Below, piece after piece: positions 62,961-64,000 of a DNA stretch of 64,000 nucleotides (its first letter is position 1; each line of letters opens with the position of its first letter). Both the position numbers and the translations under genes were made by a program. This stretch comes from Cycas panzhihuaensis (taxonomy: Eukaryota > Cycadophyta), in assembly GCA_023213395.1 (NCBI GenBank), contig CM041465.1:148497741-148561740 (forward strand), in the 5' to 3' direction. The notes under the pieces were generated by a model. It did not search any database and had not been told where the DNA came from. It worked only from the letters and a program-made list of their open reading frames with translations.

Positions 62961-64000
62961 TGTTAAAATGTTCTCTCTGTAATAAGTTTCTTATTATGCA
63001 TTATTTTATTATTTTTTCCTTCACTTTTCTAAAATGAAATTATGAGATGTATGGCTATAATTATGCAGGTCATATGGCTACATTTATAAGAGGGCCATAC
63101 AATTGCTCGGGATAGGTCATACAATCATCCCATAACAGGTAGTATGACTGCGTTTATGGGTAGCCATAAAGTTGTACTTAGTGCAAGTTGTACATGATTT
63201 TTTATAGGGTTGTATGGTTGCATGTGGGTAGGCCGTGTGGACCCTAGAGACAATTGTACAACTATATACATAGCATGCATATAGGCCGTATTGATATGTT
63301 GCCGGAAGGCGGGACTCTGCAATATGCAACAATGAGAAGAACAAAGGAGGAATATGATGGTATAACAATAAAAGAATAGAAAAAAAAGAAGGTACGAACT
63401 AAAAGTAAAATATCCATGGGAAGCTTGTGGGTGAACCATTCTTGCATCTGTTCCTTTTTGCTATAAGCATTCTTGATGCATTCTAGGACTATTTTGGACA
63501 TTTTGAGTGTTGAATAGATTGTGTGAAGTTGAAGGGGGTTTGATATGGACCAGATTTGAGCCCCAACACAAATGAGTGCACATAAATAACAAGGAAAAGG
63601 CTTTAAGAGATGATGTGTGGAAAATTATAGCTCTTGCATTAACTCCAAGAATTTGTAAAATATAATAGGAGGCTCCCTTGTTTTAATCATAAGTTGAGGG
63701 GCAATTGCAAAACAGAAAAGGAATCTACTCAAACTAGAAAATTGAAGCATCTATCCAAAATAGAATATCGGTTACACTTTTGTAACCGATATGTGAACTA
63801 ACTTAACTACACACAAACTCGAGTCACTTTTATAACTTAAGTGAGTTCAATGTAGTGGTTCTAAAGTTGCTTACTAATGTAACACACAAGGATGGGCCTA
63901 GTAGGGATGGGTTTTTAGGTAGCTGTTGAAGAATTCACAGTGCTATTGCAAGAAACTACTATAAAATAGAGAAATAGACTAATATTGATAATTGACAAGA
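62961..64000. other. No gene seen; CATACAA/CATATGG-rich stretch
   Basis: 63060-63290 is enriched in short words such as GTCATACAAT, TTGTATGG and CATATGG. Similar wording occurs in 49650-49930 and in the Copia-A and Copia-2 leaders, so this may be part of another retroelement leader. The rest shows nothing supportable. Confidence 0.4.

Overview
This window looks like nuclear DNA of a large-genome land plant, made almost entirely of nested, decayed LTR retrotransposons. The evidence is many Ty1/copia and Ty3/gypsy gag-pol domains on both strands, 5-bp target-site duplications (TSDs), and primer-binding sites (PBS) of the plant initiator-tRNA-Met type (TGGTATCAGAGC). Old in-frame stops are abundant and there are no bacterial features. 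A gymnosperm-like genome is plausible, but that is inference. No intact host gene is visible. All element names used here (Copia-A, Gypsy-C and so on) are local labels.

Left stack (1-18158): a plus-strand copia element (Copia-B1, 5' half beyond the window) was invaded by three things. The first is a minus-strand copia element (Copia-A, 1-9908), which itself holds a non-autonomous LTR element (NA-LTR-1, 129-4841, TSD GAGGT). The second is another non-autonomous LTR element (NA-LTR-2, 10310-14308, TSD ACTTG). The third is a head-to-head pair of SINE-like repeats (16267-16838, TSD ATTTTG).

Middle (18190-33896): a copia gag/protease scrap is followed by a truncated gypsy (Gypsy-A, 18692-21143). 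This is fused by a deletion to Copia-2 (21144-30853), which carries a minus-strand gypsy with gag and protease only (Gypsy-B, 24106-28253). Then come the 3' half of Copia-3 (30854-33478) and an old gypsy protease remnant (Gypsy-D).

Centre-right (33897-48966): Gypsy-C (minus, TSD ATGAC) has kept gag, protease and the integrase tail but lost reverse transcriptase and the integrase core. It has an accessory coiled-coil ORF downstream of integrase and an array of hairpin repeats. A well-preserved Copia-B2 (35139-42624, TSD CTTCA) interrupts the accessory ORF. The Copia-B2 leader holds a 45-bp minisatellite built on GGGCCCAC boxes.

Right (48972-64000): a mostly unassigned stretch with a Gypsy-D gag remnant is followed by three nested elements. 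Element H (52815-59589, TSD GTTTT, chromodomain gypsy) contains element G (54621-59193, TSD ACTAG), which encodes only a coiled-coil ORF. G's right LTR contains element F (56665-59093), of the same family as NA-LTR-2. The last 4.4 kb is the only part not visibly built of transposons. It holds one convincing minus-strand terminal exon (61409-61600) and weaker exon candidates.

The most interesting signals are: (i) LTR termini identical over 16 bp between NA-LTR-1 and two copia elements; (ii) the NA-LTR-2/F family with its own conserved internal region; (iii) the coiled-coil ORFs in Gypsy-C and G; (iv) the hairpin array at 43650-44010; (v) the GGGCCCAC array in the Copia-B2 leader; and (vi) the lone host-like exon at 61409-61600.
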